64,000 nt of DNA from Eublepharis macularius. Taxonomy: Eukaryota > Chordata > Lepidosauria > Squamata > Eublepharidae. Positions 32,517-43,430 of the stretch are shown here, piece by piece. The DNA lies in NCBI RefSeq assembly GCF_028583425.1, contig NC_072807.1, forward strand, positions 30,385,001 to 30,449,000, read 5' to 3'. Positions within the stretch are counted from its first letter, which is position 1, and every line of letters starts with the position of its first letter. The notes beneath the pieces are model-generated. The model did no database searches, had not been told where the DNA came from, and saw nothing but the letters and a program-made list of their open reading frames with translations. A program made the position numbers and the translations under genes.

Positions 32517-33911
32517 AGTTTCTGTTTGGGCGGCTTATCTTCGTAACAGGTTTGTCAGCAACTCTGGGATCTGATACTGGAGTTCTGAACGGTTGTGACG
32601 TATGGGATTTGCTATGGGACGAACTTATTACACAAAGAGTCCCCCCCCCCCAATATGACATTAGGAACCACTCTCAAGCTAAGCCTCGCATTTTCTGTCC
32701 ACCTCAGGCTTCATTCCCTCAGACACTATGAGTTGAATCAGCCAACCATGGGATAAAACCAGTCAGGTTTACTGCCACCTCATTGTTTCAATGTAATATC
32801 ACTTTTTTCCTAATGGTAACAGAAAATGAGGTACATGCTTGCAAGACCGAAGCCCTCAGGACTAGTCCCAGATGTGTGGAAACTGCCTGTGGCTACTGAT
32901 GGGGGAGAAGCTGCTCAGGCTTGCCTCAAAGGCACAACATTTACTGCCATTCTACACTCCAGAACTGGGCCTTGATTTTGAAGAGACGTTGATCAATACT
33001 TGAAAATCCAGAAACAGAACAAAACCTGCAGACAGCCCTCCCCTCGGACGCAAAATGTTACACTAGTCCTAGCCCAGAGAAAAGGTAACCAACCCGCTCA
33101 ATCTTCACAAGGACAGAATTTCCTGTTACTATCTGTTCATCTTACGTGACTCTCTGAAAGGGAATAGGTGGCTTTGAGTTCTCAAAGATTACGTGGCAAT
33201 CCAATGTGCAAGCGATCTATTTCTATCTTTTTAGATTGCAGTGGAAAATTTTACTGTTTGGGTCTTGAACAGTTTAATAGCTACAGACTGAGCCTTACTT
33301 CCCCCTCCTCACACACTTGGTTAGTTTCCCTGCAACCCACAGCTAGTGCAGTGTTTGCTTTTGTCCTAGATCAAGTCACTGACAGCTTCCCGTATATATT
33401 ACTTCTTCCCCATAGAAAATAAGTGCTGTTCATTATAACCGTTAGCCGCTACTGGAAAGCGCTTGACAGTGATTCACCACATGAATTCCCACATCCAAAG
33501 AGAATATCCTTGTTAGACACCAATTCATTTTCCTGGGAGTTGCTAAGCACGAGAAACATGTTATACAAAAAAAACCAAATCCCTACCCACAAAACCTACA
33601 ATTCGACAAGGTAATCAAGAATCTTTATTTAAGACCAGCAACATTCCATTCAAGATGGAAAGAACTAGAATGAGGGTATGGGGAAGCGTGGAGGAAGTCT
33701 GTGCTGGCTTTGAATGCAGTTACCGAAAGAATTTTTTCAAGATGATCTAATTTAGAGCATTTTATTTAGAATTACAGGCTGCCCCATTGCAAAGGTTTGA
33801 GAAGGGAAACAGAAGCAGAACCAGAGGCAAATGCAACCAGTAGAACGGACTCAAGTTTCGCAAGATTCACTAACATTTCTCCATTAACTGGCGACTATTA
33901 TACCTTAAACT

Positions 33912-34030
33912 CTACATGAAGCTGCCTTATACTATCAGACCTTTGGGCCCCTCTAGCCTGGTATTCTCTGCTACAGCTGGCTGTGTCCTATTTCGATGTA
34001 GACAACTCTCTTTCAGCTATAGCTGTGCAT
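33912..34030 (-). mobile_element. tRNA-Ala-like SINE 3' fragment, reverse
   Basis: TACATGAAGCTGCCTTATAC and CAGACCTTTGGGCCCCTCTA are the reverse complement of the conserved 3' part of this SINE family. Confidence 0.65.
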
Positions 34031-35632
34031 TGAGAGCATCCTAGCAACCCGCCTCACAACGTTCTCATGAGGGCAGTCACCAAGAACTGCGAAGCTCAAT
34101 GCAGTCCTGTATAGAAAGTGTGCTGCAGCAAGAGACATCTCGTCAATTAGCTCACCACCAGAAAATCTTGAAGCAAAGCTGTTTCAAAACTTCCTATAAG
34201 GAAGGGGGAAGGCTTTCAGTTCTTGTTTCGCAAGCACAATGAACTTAATGGATGAGGAACTAATCTGTTCAGAAAGGGCATAAGCAATCAGATTCGTTTA
34301 CTCTTTGGTTTAGTTCCGTGATACTTTCTCAGTGGCTCAGGAGTGACATGTGGCTCTTCTGCGCACTGATCCCCAACTTGTCACCTGCTGTGTGTCAGGA
34401 AAGAGGTCCTTGACTGGTGGGGCTTGTGGTTGGCAGGTAGACCTCATATTAAAACAGCTACCACTAGAGGAACGGGTAAGCTGCAAGCCTCCCTGCGGGG
34501 TAGGCCTCATGCCAGGGATGGAAATAAATATAGCTCTTTTGGTTGCTGGTAGGTGAGAATGCGATTCTCCAGAACCACAGAGTGAGTACCACTGGTTTAG
34601 TTTTCAAAAGAATTAGGACATATTTCTCCATACAATTCAAAACTATTTTTTTAGCATTAAGTTACAAAGTCATTTTAAAGCTATCAAGAATTTTAAACAC
34701 AGAGCCTTGAGAAACTGATTTGGAGAGAGGGACAGCAGTCAGTCAGAAATTGGAGTGCATGGCACAGCTACTGTCATCCCTGCACCTCCATGCTGAGAAG
34801 ACATGAACCTGTTGGGCAGATACCCATCTTGAAGTTATTCATGAAACAGAAGCATTGCCGGGGAGGGGGGGAGGAGACGCTTCTGGCTGGAGGGCATCAG
34901 TACTCTAAAGCAAAGACAGTCATAAGGTTGTCTGCTTGACTGAGTCCCTCCCAAATTTTAATCAAAGTACGATATATAAAATGTGTCAAATGTTTTATTC
35001 CTAAGAAAATAAGATGTTTTCAGTTGGCAAAAAAGGAGATACTCCACATGCCTTAATATTAACACCTGCCTTGCAAACCTTGTATGAAGAAACTCAGCCA
35101 CATCAGGACTCCAGAGGGGGGGTAGTCTATTACAGCAAAAACTGATCAAAAGGTTCCTTATAGGTGAATGCATTTTTTGTAATATAAATGTTTTTGGGCC
35201 AGGGAACACCAAGCATGTCCTCCGTTTGAAGACATGTATACAGAGGTAAATAGAGAGAAGAAAAGGCAGACCGTGGGAGCAAAAGTCCATGAAATGCAAA
35301 AGGTACTGCCTGTGACATTTTCCTTTTATTTCTTACATTTCACAGCCTTCTCCCCCGTTTTATCCTCATACAAGCCTCTCTCTCTCTCTCAGAAATATAC
35401 ACACGCATGAGCCAATGTTGTGTAATAGTTAGAATCTCAGACAAGGGAGACCTGTTTCAAAGACTTACTCAGCTTAATGAACGATAACAGGCCAGTCACT
35501 CTCTAACTAATCTACGTCACAAGGCATCTGTTTAAGGCTAGGTCAGCAGAGGCAAGGTCCATCTTCCCAGCTCTTTCACTTGCCATTCCTTCCTATAATT
35601 GGACTTGCATCCATACAGACTGCAGGTGGATG

Positions 35633-35965
35633 CCTCCTGTTTTGGACCACTCTTTGGCATTAAAAACACTCCTTCCTTCAAGCAGAAAGCTAGCACTACA
35701 GGGAGAAAGCATCACCTTTCTCTTTTATTTACAGTGCCTCTTTTCTATTTGCAGGGAAGGGTTTTTTCCCTTCCTTTCACATAGTGGAGCATTACAACAT
35801 GTGATCCTCCAGTCTTGGATCACTCTTTGGCATTAAAAGCCACTCTTCCCTGCAAGTAGAAAGCTATTACAACAGGAGGAAAACACCTCCCTTCTCTTTT
35901 ATCTGCAGTGCTGCGATTTTTGTTTCTCCTTTCACACAGGGGAGCATTCCAACACGTGATCCTCC
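35633..35965. repeat. Diverged tandem duplication, two units of about 155-175 bp
   Basis: Unit 1 has CACTCTTTGGCATTAAAAAC, CAGAAAGCTAGC and GTGATCCTCC at 35801. Unit 2 repeats CACTCTTTGGCATTAAAAGC, TAGAAAGCTATTACAAC and GTGATCCTCC at 35956. The units differ by substitutions and an indel of about 18 bp. Confidence 0.8.
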
Positions 35966-36073
35966 TCTACCTGAAGTCAGAATCTTCTAGCTCTCTCTTT
36001 CTACCCTCATTCCCTGGCACATGTGAATGAAGCCCTACAGATTCTGAGGGGTGAGGAGGAAGATGTCATACGA

Positions 36074-36284
36074 GGGTTGCCAGCTCCAGGTTGGGAAATT
36101 CCTGGAGATTAGGGGTTGGAGCCTGGAGAGGGTGGGGTTTGGGGAGGGACTTCAGAAGAGTATAATGCCATAGAGCCCACCCTCTAAAGCACCCATTTTC
36201 TCCAAGGGAATTGACCTCCTCTGTGGCTTAAAGATCAGTCGTAATGCCAGGAGACCTGCAGCCACCACCTGGAGTTTGGCAACC
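36074..36284 (+). mobile_element. GGTTGCCA-type non-autonomous element
   Basis: It begins GGGTTGCCAGCTCCAGGTTG and ends ACCTGGAGTTTGGCAACC, imperfect terminal inverted repeats of about 18 bp. The 211-bp copy has AATTCCTGGAGATTAGGGG and ACTTCAGAAGAGTATAATGC inside. It sits immediately upstream of the CpG island. Confidence 0.8.
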
Positions 36285-36481
36285 ATAGCTACACATTTTT
36301 CCTTCAGTCCCTGCGTTCGTATGAGACGCTCGGCCAGCGCCAGTCCACCGTAGAAAGCCCATTGCTGAGGGGACCGGGGGGGGAGTCTCATAATCCCCCC
36401 CCCCTTTTAACCGTTAAAAATCCCCGTCAAGGCGACTTTACGTAGCGCGACGTCGCCGCTGACGACACTCCGCGCCCTTAC

Positions 36482-36600
36482 CTGTCGCGCCCACCTCATT
36501 CTCCTTCGGTTGCTAAGCACCGCCGTAAAGCGCCGCCTTCTCTCCCCCTCGAGTCGTAAACGCCCCTTCCCTGTCACTCTACATCCCGCCCCTTTCCAGC
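36482..36600 (-). other. SENP8: SENP8 non-coding exon 1 (predicted; 5' end uncertain)
   Basis: On the minus strand a strong donor, GGCGCGACAG|GTAAGGGCG, lies inside the CpG island and would splice to the acceptor at 30412. The transcription start is not determinable; 36600 is a placeholder within the island. Confidence 0.55.
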
Positions 36601-36658
36601 TTCCACAGCGAATGCAGGCACAGGCGCGGATCTGAGGCGGCGCTCGTCCCTCTTCCTC

Positions 36659-36668
36659 ACGCATGCGC
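36659..36668. promoter_or_regulatory. NRF1-type motif ACGCATGCGC
   Basis: One base off the NRF1 palindrome GCGCATGCGC, inside the CpG island between the two predicted first exons. Confidence 0.6.
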
Positions 36669-36687
36669 TCGAGGGAGAACGCAACCA

Positions 36688-36696
36688 GGGGGCGGA
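36688..36696 (+). promoter_or_regulatory. GC box (SP1/KLF type) GGGGCGGAG
   Basis: A consensus GGGGCGG core within the CpG island. Confidence 0.5.
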
Positions 36697-36801
36697 GCTT
36701 GGCGTGCCGGTCGGAGAGCCTCGCGTCGGTGGAAAGAGGGCGTGGCCTTCCCTGGCGGGTGGGAGGGGTCCAGAAGAGGAGGGGATGGCGACGGCGGAGG
36801 C

Positions 36802-36811
36802 GCGCATGCGC
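36802..36811. promoter_or_regulatory. NRF1 palindrome GCGCATGCGC
   Basis: A perfect match to the NRF1 consensus, lying just upstream of or within the predicted MYO9A exon 1. Confidence 0.7.
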
Positions 36812-36814
36812 TGG

Positions 36815-36973
36815 CGGGTGTGAGGGGAGAAGCGCCTCAGCAGGGGGGAGCGGCGGAGGAGCGGACCGGGAGGCGGAGACTGCGGCGGGCGCCGTCCCTC
36901 CTTTCCCGGTTCTGGGGAGCGAGCGAGCGGCCAGCCGAGGAGAAGAGATGCGGCGGCCCCGCCCGACCCACAG
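36815..36973 (+). other. MYO9A: MYO9A exon 1, 5'UTR (predicted; 5' end uncertain)
   Basis: A strong donor CCACAG|GTGAGG at 36973/36974 ends a GC-rich exon on the plus strand. Identity rests on position: SENP8 and MYO9A are head-to-head neighbours in vertebrates and the first MYO9A exon is non-coding there, as I recall. An ATG at 36948-36950 opens a short frame running into the donor; it is probably not the myosin start. MYO9A encodes a class IX myosin with a RhoGAP domain, but none of that coding sequence is in the window. Confidence 0.6.
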
Positions 36974-37239
36974 GTGAGGCGCCCCCATCCTGTCGCCTGC
37001 CCCCCTTTTCTCTCCCTCAGAACCCCCAGTCCTCCCCCCACCAACGGTCAGCCGACACCTGCGGCTTGACTGGCCGTTAACGGCCGCCTCGGCATTCGAA
37101 TCCGAGGGGAGGGGAGAAGGGGAGGGGTGTGTGACAGATCCTGGCTGGGTCGGTTCCTGGTCCCTCGTGCCCTTAAAGGGACTAGGGTGCGGACCGCGGG
37201 GTGTTCATTCATTCAGGCCGTGGATACCGAGCTGTCTTC

Positions 37240-37630
37240 TCTTCCCTCCTTCCCATTTCATAGTGATTTTATTCACTGGTTCTTCTAGGCTTTCATCCTT
37301 CTCTCAGGAAATCTGTCTGAAAAGATTGCTAACTAGTACCTCCCTGCTATCTAATACACCCTTGCTAGCTAGCACCCTCCCCTGCTAGCTAGTACACCTC
37401 CTTCCCTCCCCTCCCATTTCATCCTGATTTTATTATCTGGTTCTTCTAGGCTTTCATCTTTCCTCCACGAAATGTTTCTGAAAGGCTTGCTAACTAGTAC
37501 CTCCCTGCCAACTAGTACAACCTCTTTCCCTCCTCCCATGTCATCCTGATTTTATTCTCCGATTCTTTTAGGGTTTCAGCCTCCCCCTATAAAATGTTTC
37601 TGAAAGGCTTGCTAGCTAGTACCCCCCTTT
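37240..37630 (+). repeat. Three diverged tandem units of about 110-160 bp
   Basis: CTTCCCTCC, CCCATTTCATNNTGATTTTA, GGTTCTTCTAGGCTTTCATC, CTGAAAGGCTTGCTA and CTAGTACCTCCCTGC recur in order from about 37241, 37401 and 37522. The extra CTAGCTAGTAC motifs vary in number. Confidence 0.85.
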
Positions 37631-37804
37631 CCCTTGTTGCAAGGTCATTGAGAGATTTCTGCTCTTTCTCTCACCTAGCATGTTTTTTAAAAAAATTTGC
37701 GGTGTTGAATGTAGTATGAGATCATCCATTTTTGGAACCCCACTACATCGTCTTGTATTTCTGGCACTGGCCTCCTTCATTTTTCTGCACTGGCCTCTTT
37801 CTTG

Positions 37805-37820
37805 GCCCCCCCCCCCCCCG
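37805..37820 (+). repeat. Poly-C run
   Basis: A homopolymer of about 14 C residues; its length may be unreliable in assembly. Confidence 0.8.
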
Positions 37821-40800
37821 CCTTGCAAATGATGGTCGCTGTTGCATTGCATGTGTCTGGGAGCTGGAAAATCTGTGCTACAGCTGCTGTCTTGGGGATC
37901 AGAACGAAGGCAGCACGAGTGAGCTTGGCAGTTAAGAACAACTTTTCTTTTTTTTCTTTCTTTTCTTTCTCTTTTTTGCGTTAACAGGTTTAGATGGCTT
38001 TTGCTCCAGTCTGTTGTGATAAGAGCGCTCTGCTTCTTTAGTGAGAAGCCTTTGCTTCAGTCTGCTGCTATCTTAAGATAAGAAACCAAATACACATTTT
38101 TTAATAGAGTGGCAGTATTTGGGAGGTGGTGGTAGTGTCTTTGCTGGTGCCGAGTTCCCCGGGGTGCAGCCAGAATGTTGCAGCACACACAAATAGGTGT
38201 ATTCTTCCTCGCTAGCGCTAAAACTGCATCACTGCAAAGCTGGTCATAAAGAATACACTGAATCAGTTCAGCCTGTGTTTTCTTCATGGGTGTTTTTTCA
38301 CCGTGGGTGGTGCAGCAAGTACCACAGCATACTGGATTTGTGATGGAGCGGGACTCTGATGAGGCAGCATAGAAATCTCTCCAGTAAATCTTCAGCATAA
38401 AAATCTTTAGCTGAGCGAGTGATGTTTTTAATGCAGTAATGTTGTGTTCTTATTCAACCACGGAAAGGCTGTAAGACAGAGTTAACCAGCTTTTGGCTTA
38501 TCTTGAGCTGATAAAACAGTGCAGTCCCCGTTCTTTCAACTATGCTATGGTTTGACTTTAAAAGAAGCTATCTAAAAAGACTTAAAAGGGTGAGTGCCTC
38601 TCTGCCGTACTTTTAAAGCATGGCAGCTATTATCTGTTCACCTGCCCTTGCTGTAATAATCCTAGCATTTCAGTGGTCTTTCCCCTCCCCCTCTTTGTGC
38701 AAATCTCTGTGCTGTTCTTCTGTTGTAGAGAATGCAGATCTCCCCTGAATTTTTTTAAGGGGCTCTTCAGAACACAAGCGAAATTGACAATGTTCCTTTC
38801 AAGGCAGGAGAGGAAAAAAAGGTTGTATAGCAGTGTGGCTTATCCCTCTCCAAAGCAACAGGGTGTCTGTCACAGCAGGGCATTCCTCCCCCACCCTCTG
38901 GGGATAGAATATGGTGCTCGAAGGAACTTGCAGGTGATTCTCGCAAAGGAGAAAATGTGCTTAGGGCGTGCTGTGCAGGATTTTGCAGCTAAACTCACAC
39001 CTTTATTTACACTGCATTTTCCTATGCATTGTGGTGGTGGTTAGTGACACTAGAGATAAAGTCACTGTGGCCAGTATGCTGCATAGCTCATTTGCATATT
39101 TTTGTCTTTGATAAAGCATATGCAAGAAATATTCTGCAGTCATGCAATACATAGCTTCTGAGCTCACAAATGAGAACAAACTGCTCACAATATATTTGTA
39201 ATATCAGAAATTTTGAATTTCAGGGTGACACTGTAGCTTGATTTGATTCTGTATTTCTTTTACCAAATATTCTTTTAAAAATGTTTTATGATTCCAATAA
39301 ACTAATTTTTATGGTTCTTAAGCTCCATCTTGCATTGATTAAAAATAGCTTGTCTCCAGTGGATCTTGGATCAGTAGACTAAAGACCAATTTTCACTATG
39401 TTTCAGCAGTATCTTTTAGCAGTACTATTGCAACGAAGAAGGGAATGGCACATCCAGGTATTTCTTTAATTTGTGGGACTTTCAGTGTGAGAGAACCAGC
39501 CCAGCCATGCCACTGAATGTGATGAAAGTAAGCTTTTGCATCTGCGTCAGGATCAGATTTCATGCATTTTAGTTACGGCATGTAGAATTAGATATTAACA
39601 TCATTTTACGTGATTCTCTTTTAATATTAAATGCAGCGGTGTAAGTTAGTACAGATGGTTATAAAAGCATCAGGTAAACTATGCAGCTGCTTCTCTGTGT
39701 GCAAGAGGGAACGTGTTTCTGAAAAACATCTCCCCTCTCTCAGTGTGTCTCATAGTAAATTAGGCCTGGACAAATTTTCTTAGGCTCTAGGAGCTAACCC
39801 AAAAATTTAGGAGCTAGGCAGCTTGTATTTTAATGACCGGATTTCTAAATATTGCTACCACAACACCTAATTATAATGTTTTAGCAGTTTCTTGTAATGT
39901 TACTAAATCTATGATATAAATTTTGTAATACACATATAGAGTAACCTTGGTTGTCTTCATCACAACAAAAGCCTAACCTAAACCTAATGTCTCTCCAGTT
40001 TTTCATAATTCCATTATTGCTTTAAAATGCTGCATTTTCAATTGAATATTGGATCCAGTATAGGAAGTCACTGGTTAAGAAATGAACTCATTCTCCACCA
40101 TTGAGGTGTTAAGAACTTCATGCATTAAGAATTGCAGAAGAGATGTGGCAATAAAATCATTGTTGAAGGTACTTGGCACCACAATGAAATTTTTAAGCAC
40201 CGTATTGACCTGGCACCTGGGATTCATCTAGGTATAAACTATAAACTAGTAAACTATAGCTGCAGTTAAGGATAATATTTGGATGGATATAATTGGTTTT
40301 TAATATAAATCATTAATATTTGAGGGCATAGTCCCAAATATTGAGCTTTCTGTCCATGATATTAACCGATTACGAAACTTGTTTTTTTGCATTCCTCACT
40401 GACCTGCATGTTTAAAAAAACTTTAAAAGATCCAGTCAAAGTTAAGCACTTTTAAACTTCATTTGGTTTCATTGAGAAAAAGCTAAACATGTTTTTAATA
40501 ATTCCATTAAGTTAATAGGATTTAAAAATTCTTAGTGAGGACTAGATTGTGGTTCTATCCCCACTTTTTAAAAATCAACCATATATCCCTAAATGGCACC
40601 TAAGTTATTTATACAGTGTTTAGCTTGTGGTTTTGAAATTCATTCTCTAAACTAAGTTTGGTTAATATTTGCTGATGGATGGAAAATTACATATTGTTAC
40701 TTTTACATCTAACTTTTTTGAGTTATTGGCTCTTAGAAATGCTTATATGTTGTGGTGTTTCACTGGATCAAGGTTTCTCACAAGGCCAAGTATTGAGGGT

Positions 40801-41409
40801 AGCAATTTAGATCAAGAAAAACAAAGACATTGTGAATGCTTTTTTTGCTGTGGACATACTGCTGTGTTTGCCAGATTAAAGTGCCACATTAAACTTCTTG
40901 AAATGACTCTATCATGAAGTAACCATTGACTATTCAGTTATTTTTGGACTGTTGCTAACGTCTGCTTTTATGATGTCATAGGGTGGCAGCAGCTCTAGTG
41001 AAAGTTGTTGTGAAAAGACAAATACAGAAATAAGTAGATTAAAAATATTTACTTAGAAGGAGATTGAATGCTTTGTTCAGCACTGGGGTGGGCAAATGAA
41101 AGTCACCCACCAGGTGGTCATTGCTTTGCTGACATAACTGGAACATTGCTCCAGAGACTTGAAGTCTCATTTTACATTTTATTCATTTTTCACAGACAGT
41201 CTCAAGAAGGAGGTTGTGAATTTCCCTCTTCTTTGTGAGTTCAACCCCCTCTTTACATAATGGAGATTCCATGCCCATCTCTCTCATTTATATGTTGGGG
41301 TATTGATGGTAGAAAAGGTGCAGAGTAGAGGCTGATGCCTTGATTCTGAAAAATCTGTATCATAAGTGTGTATGCAATCCCTGTAACAGAGTTAGCGTAT
41401 ACTTATGAA

Positions 41410-41612
41410 GGATGGAACTGTGGTTCAATGGTAAAGCATCTGCTTTGCGTGCAAAAGGTCCCAGGTTCAATTTCTGGCATCTCCCATTTAAAGGAATCCA
41501 ATACTGGCAATGTGAAAGACTCTGAAACCCTGGAGAGAACTGCTTCTAGTTGGAGCAGGGAGTATTGACCTTGATAGGCTAATGGTCTGATTAGGCAGTT
41601 TCATATGTTCAC
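41410..41612 (+). mobile_element. tRNA-Ala-like SINE, well preserved
   Basis: TGTGGTTCAATGGTAAAGCA (A-box), CTTTGCGTGCAAAAGGTCC, GGTTCAATTT (B-box), GGCATCTCCCATTTAAAGGA, then TGTGAAAGACTCTGAAACCC and AATGGTCTGATTAGGCAGTT. The head looks like tRNA-Ala. Confidence 0.85.
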
Positions 41613-42508
41613 GTGATGACATCCACCTTATATTTAGATATGAAGCATAGAGTTTTTATGATGCTTAACTTGCAGTATAGCTTTACACTTGACCATTATA
41701 GCCTCTCTCTAACTTGGAAGCATAATTTTGCTTTTTGGGCACAGATGTGTATCTGACTCCTCTTTTACCAGAATTTGAGTTATTCAAATGTGTTTCATGG
41801 CTTGGAATGTTTTGTATGTGTATTTTTAAAGAATGTGCTGTGGTTTTGACACAGAGCTAAAAAGTAGCTTGGTTATTTAAGGAAAGAGTCTGAATTTCTT
41901 GCTTCAGGTTTCCAAGATCAATTGATTTTACAGTGTTGGGTTTCTGTTTCTGAAATAGCTATGGGAATTGCAGCAACAGTTAAATTGCATCATATTGGAA
42001 GTTAGATTAAAATATTAAAAAGTACTTAAATTGCCAGCTTCTGTTAATATATTTTTCAAAGTATTTGCTCTTGTTGGCTGTTTTTCCTCTGTGTCTTTTC
42101 CTTTTAAATTATAGTGCTTTTGATGTTTTAAGAAATGTGTGCTCTGTAGTAGTAGTGATGAGCACTTTCATCCACTGTACATTTCTTTATATATGGGATG
42201 TCCAAAGCATGTTCTGAAAGTGGTCCAGCATTGTTTAATCTCTAAAGCCAAGTGGATCTCTTGGTCAACATATGAATTGGATATTATTTCACTCAGGAAT
42301 GGGGGAAATAAGAGACATTGCAACTTAAATAGTAAAAAAGCTTGTGCCATCAACTTCTGAAGTTCAACAGAGGCCTGAGAACTCTTTTATTTTGTTTAAT
42401 ATACCTTTTTTATGGGTTAATGTTTTCAATTGAATACCTCTTTGAATAAATAAATATCTCACAAATATTTTCATGCAAGTTAGTGGGACTTATTTTTGAG
42501 TAAACATG

Positions 42509-42520
42509 TTTAGTAACTTG
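42509..42520 (+). repeat. SINE target site duplication (left)
   Basis: TTTAGTAACTTG, repeated with one mismatch at 42735-42746. A 12-bp variable-length duplication fits LINE-driven integration. Confidence 0.85.
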
Positions 42521-42734
42521 TGTGTGTGTTGTACCCTCAAGTCATAGCTGATTTATGGCGATCCCTGGTGGGATTTTCATGGCAAGAGACTAACAGAGGT
42601 GGTTTGCCATTGCCTGTCTCTGCAGCCCTAGTTTTCATTGGAGGTCTTCCATCCAAGTACTAACCAAGGCCAACCCTGCTTAGCTTTTGAGATCTGACAA
42701 GATCAGGCTCACCTGGGCTAACCAGGTCAGGGTG
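42521..42734 (-). mobile_element. 5S-rRNA-derived SINE with BovB-like tail
   Basis: On the minus strand the head has GTGAGCCTGATCTTGTCAGA, CTCAAAAGCTAAGCAGGGTT, GGCCTTGGTTAGTACTTGGA, diverged 5S rRNA sequence including the internal promoter region. The tail has GGGATCGCCATAAATCAGCT and ATGACTTGAGGGTAC, like BovB LINE ends, then an ACACAC run. Flanking direct repeats TTTAGTAACTTG (42509-42520) and TTTAGTAGCTTG (42735-42746) mark the insertion. Confidence 0.9.
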
Positions 42735-43302
42735 TTTAGTAGCTTGCTGAATGTGGATCCATCTCCTGAGAGTAGCTGTGCAACCCTCTTCCTTGATTAT
42801 TACACTAGAGAATTGGTGATAAAGGCTTTTTAAAGACTTTTACAAAATTAGATTGTCTGCAGTTTGTGCAGTGTTCCATGTTAACTTTGAATCTAAATTA
42901 TGGACGAGGTTGCACAGAAAATTCTATTTTTTCAGGTGAATATGTATGCCCTAGACAGCCCTGATCTTCAAGTGGCAAAGCACAAGACAATTATAAAAAT
43001 GTAAAACATTTCCCGTATGGAAGTGAACTTGTATTCTGAAAGAGGAAATCAATGTGCATTAAGTGTGTGTTGCAGGGAAAAGGACTTGGAAATAGCTGGC
43101 TGCCATTTCAAGACTCATTTATGCAAGTGAAATCTGTCCTATTAAAACCATTAGGAGGTTTGTCACTGGCCCACGGCATGGTTTGCTGTAGGATCATTAT
43201 TGATGCTGAGAATAGTTATTTCATTTTATCTGACAGGTCTCTTTTGAAATAATTTCCTATTTAGGGATGCATATAAGGAAGAATTAATCAAATATACCTT
43301 TG

Positions 43303-43430
43303 TAGAGATGGGCACAGAACGAAAAAAAACCCGAACCGCTCGGTTCGTGGTTCGTTTATTTCCATGGAACATGGAACACGAACTCATCCAATTTCCAAAC
43401 TGGTTTGAGGTTCGGAGTTCAGGGGGGAAG
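43303..43430 (+). mobile_element. Truncated hAT-like MITE (TAGAGATGGG family)
   Basis: TAGAGATGGGCACAGAACG followed by CCGAACCGCTCGGTTCGTGG and GAACACGAACTC matches the left part of the family at 26302. No CCCATCTCTA right end was found nearby. Confidence 0.75.

Larger units (their letters stand above)
30412..36481 (-). other. SENP8 intron (predicted)
   Basis: Bounded by the acceptor at 30412 and the donor CAG|GTAAGG at 36482/36481 (minus strand). Contents: a reverse SINE (32348-32516), a SINE fragment (33912-34030), a diverged tandem duplication (35633-35965) and a GGTTGCCA-type element (36074-36284). Additional non-coding exons could exist and would not be visible by eye. Confidence 0.65.
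36415..37130. promoter_or_regulatory. CpG-island bidirectional promoter of SENP8 and MYO9A
   Basis: The segment is strongly GC-rich and CpG-dense, unlike everything around it. It contains the predicted SENP8 exon 1 on the minus strand (donor at 36481) and the MYO9A exon 1 on the plus strand (donor at 36974). NRF1-type palindromes occur at 36659-36668 and 36802-36811 and a GC box at 36688-36696. No TATA box was seen. Head-to-head sharing of a promoter by these genes matches the human arrangement as I recall it. Confidence 0.85.

Noticed and set aside
36407-37080. Long overlapping open frames in the CpG island
   Set aside because: GC-rich sequence lacks stops in all frames; Arg/Pro/Ser-rich translations without motifs are expected by composition.
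42600-42734. A 5S rRNA gene on the minus strand
   Set aside because: Only part of the 5S sequence is present, it is diverged, and it is fused to a SINE tail with target duplications.
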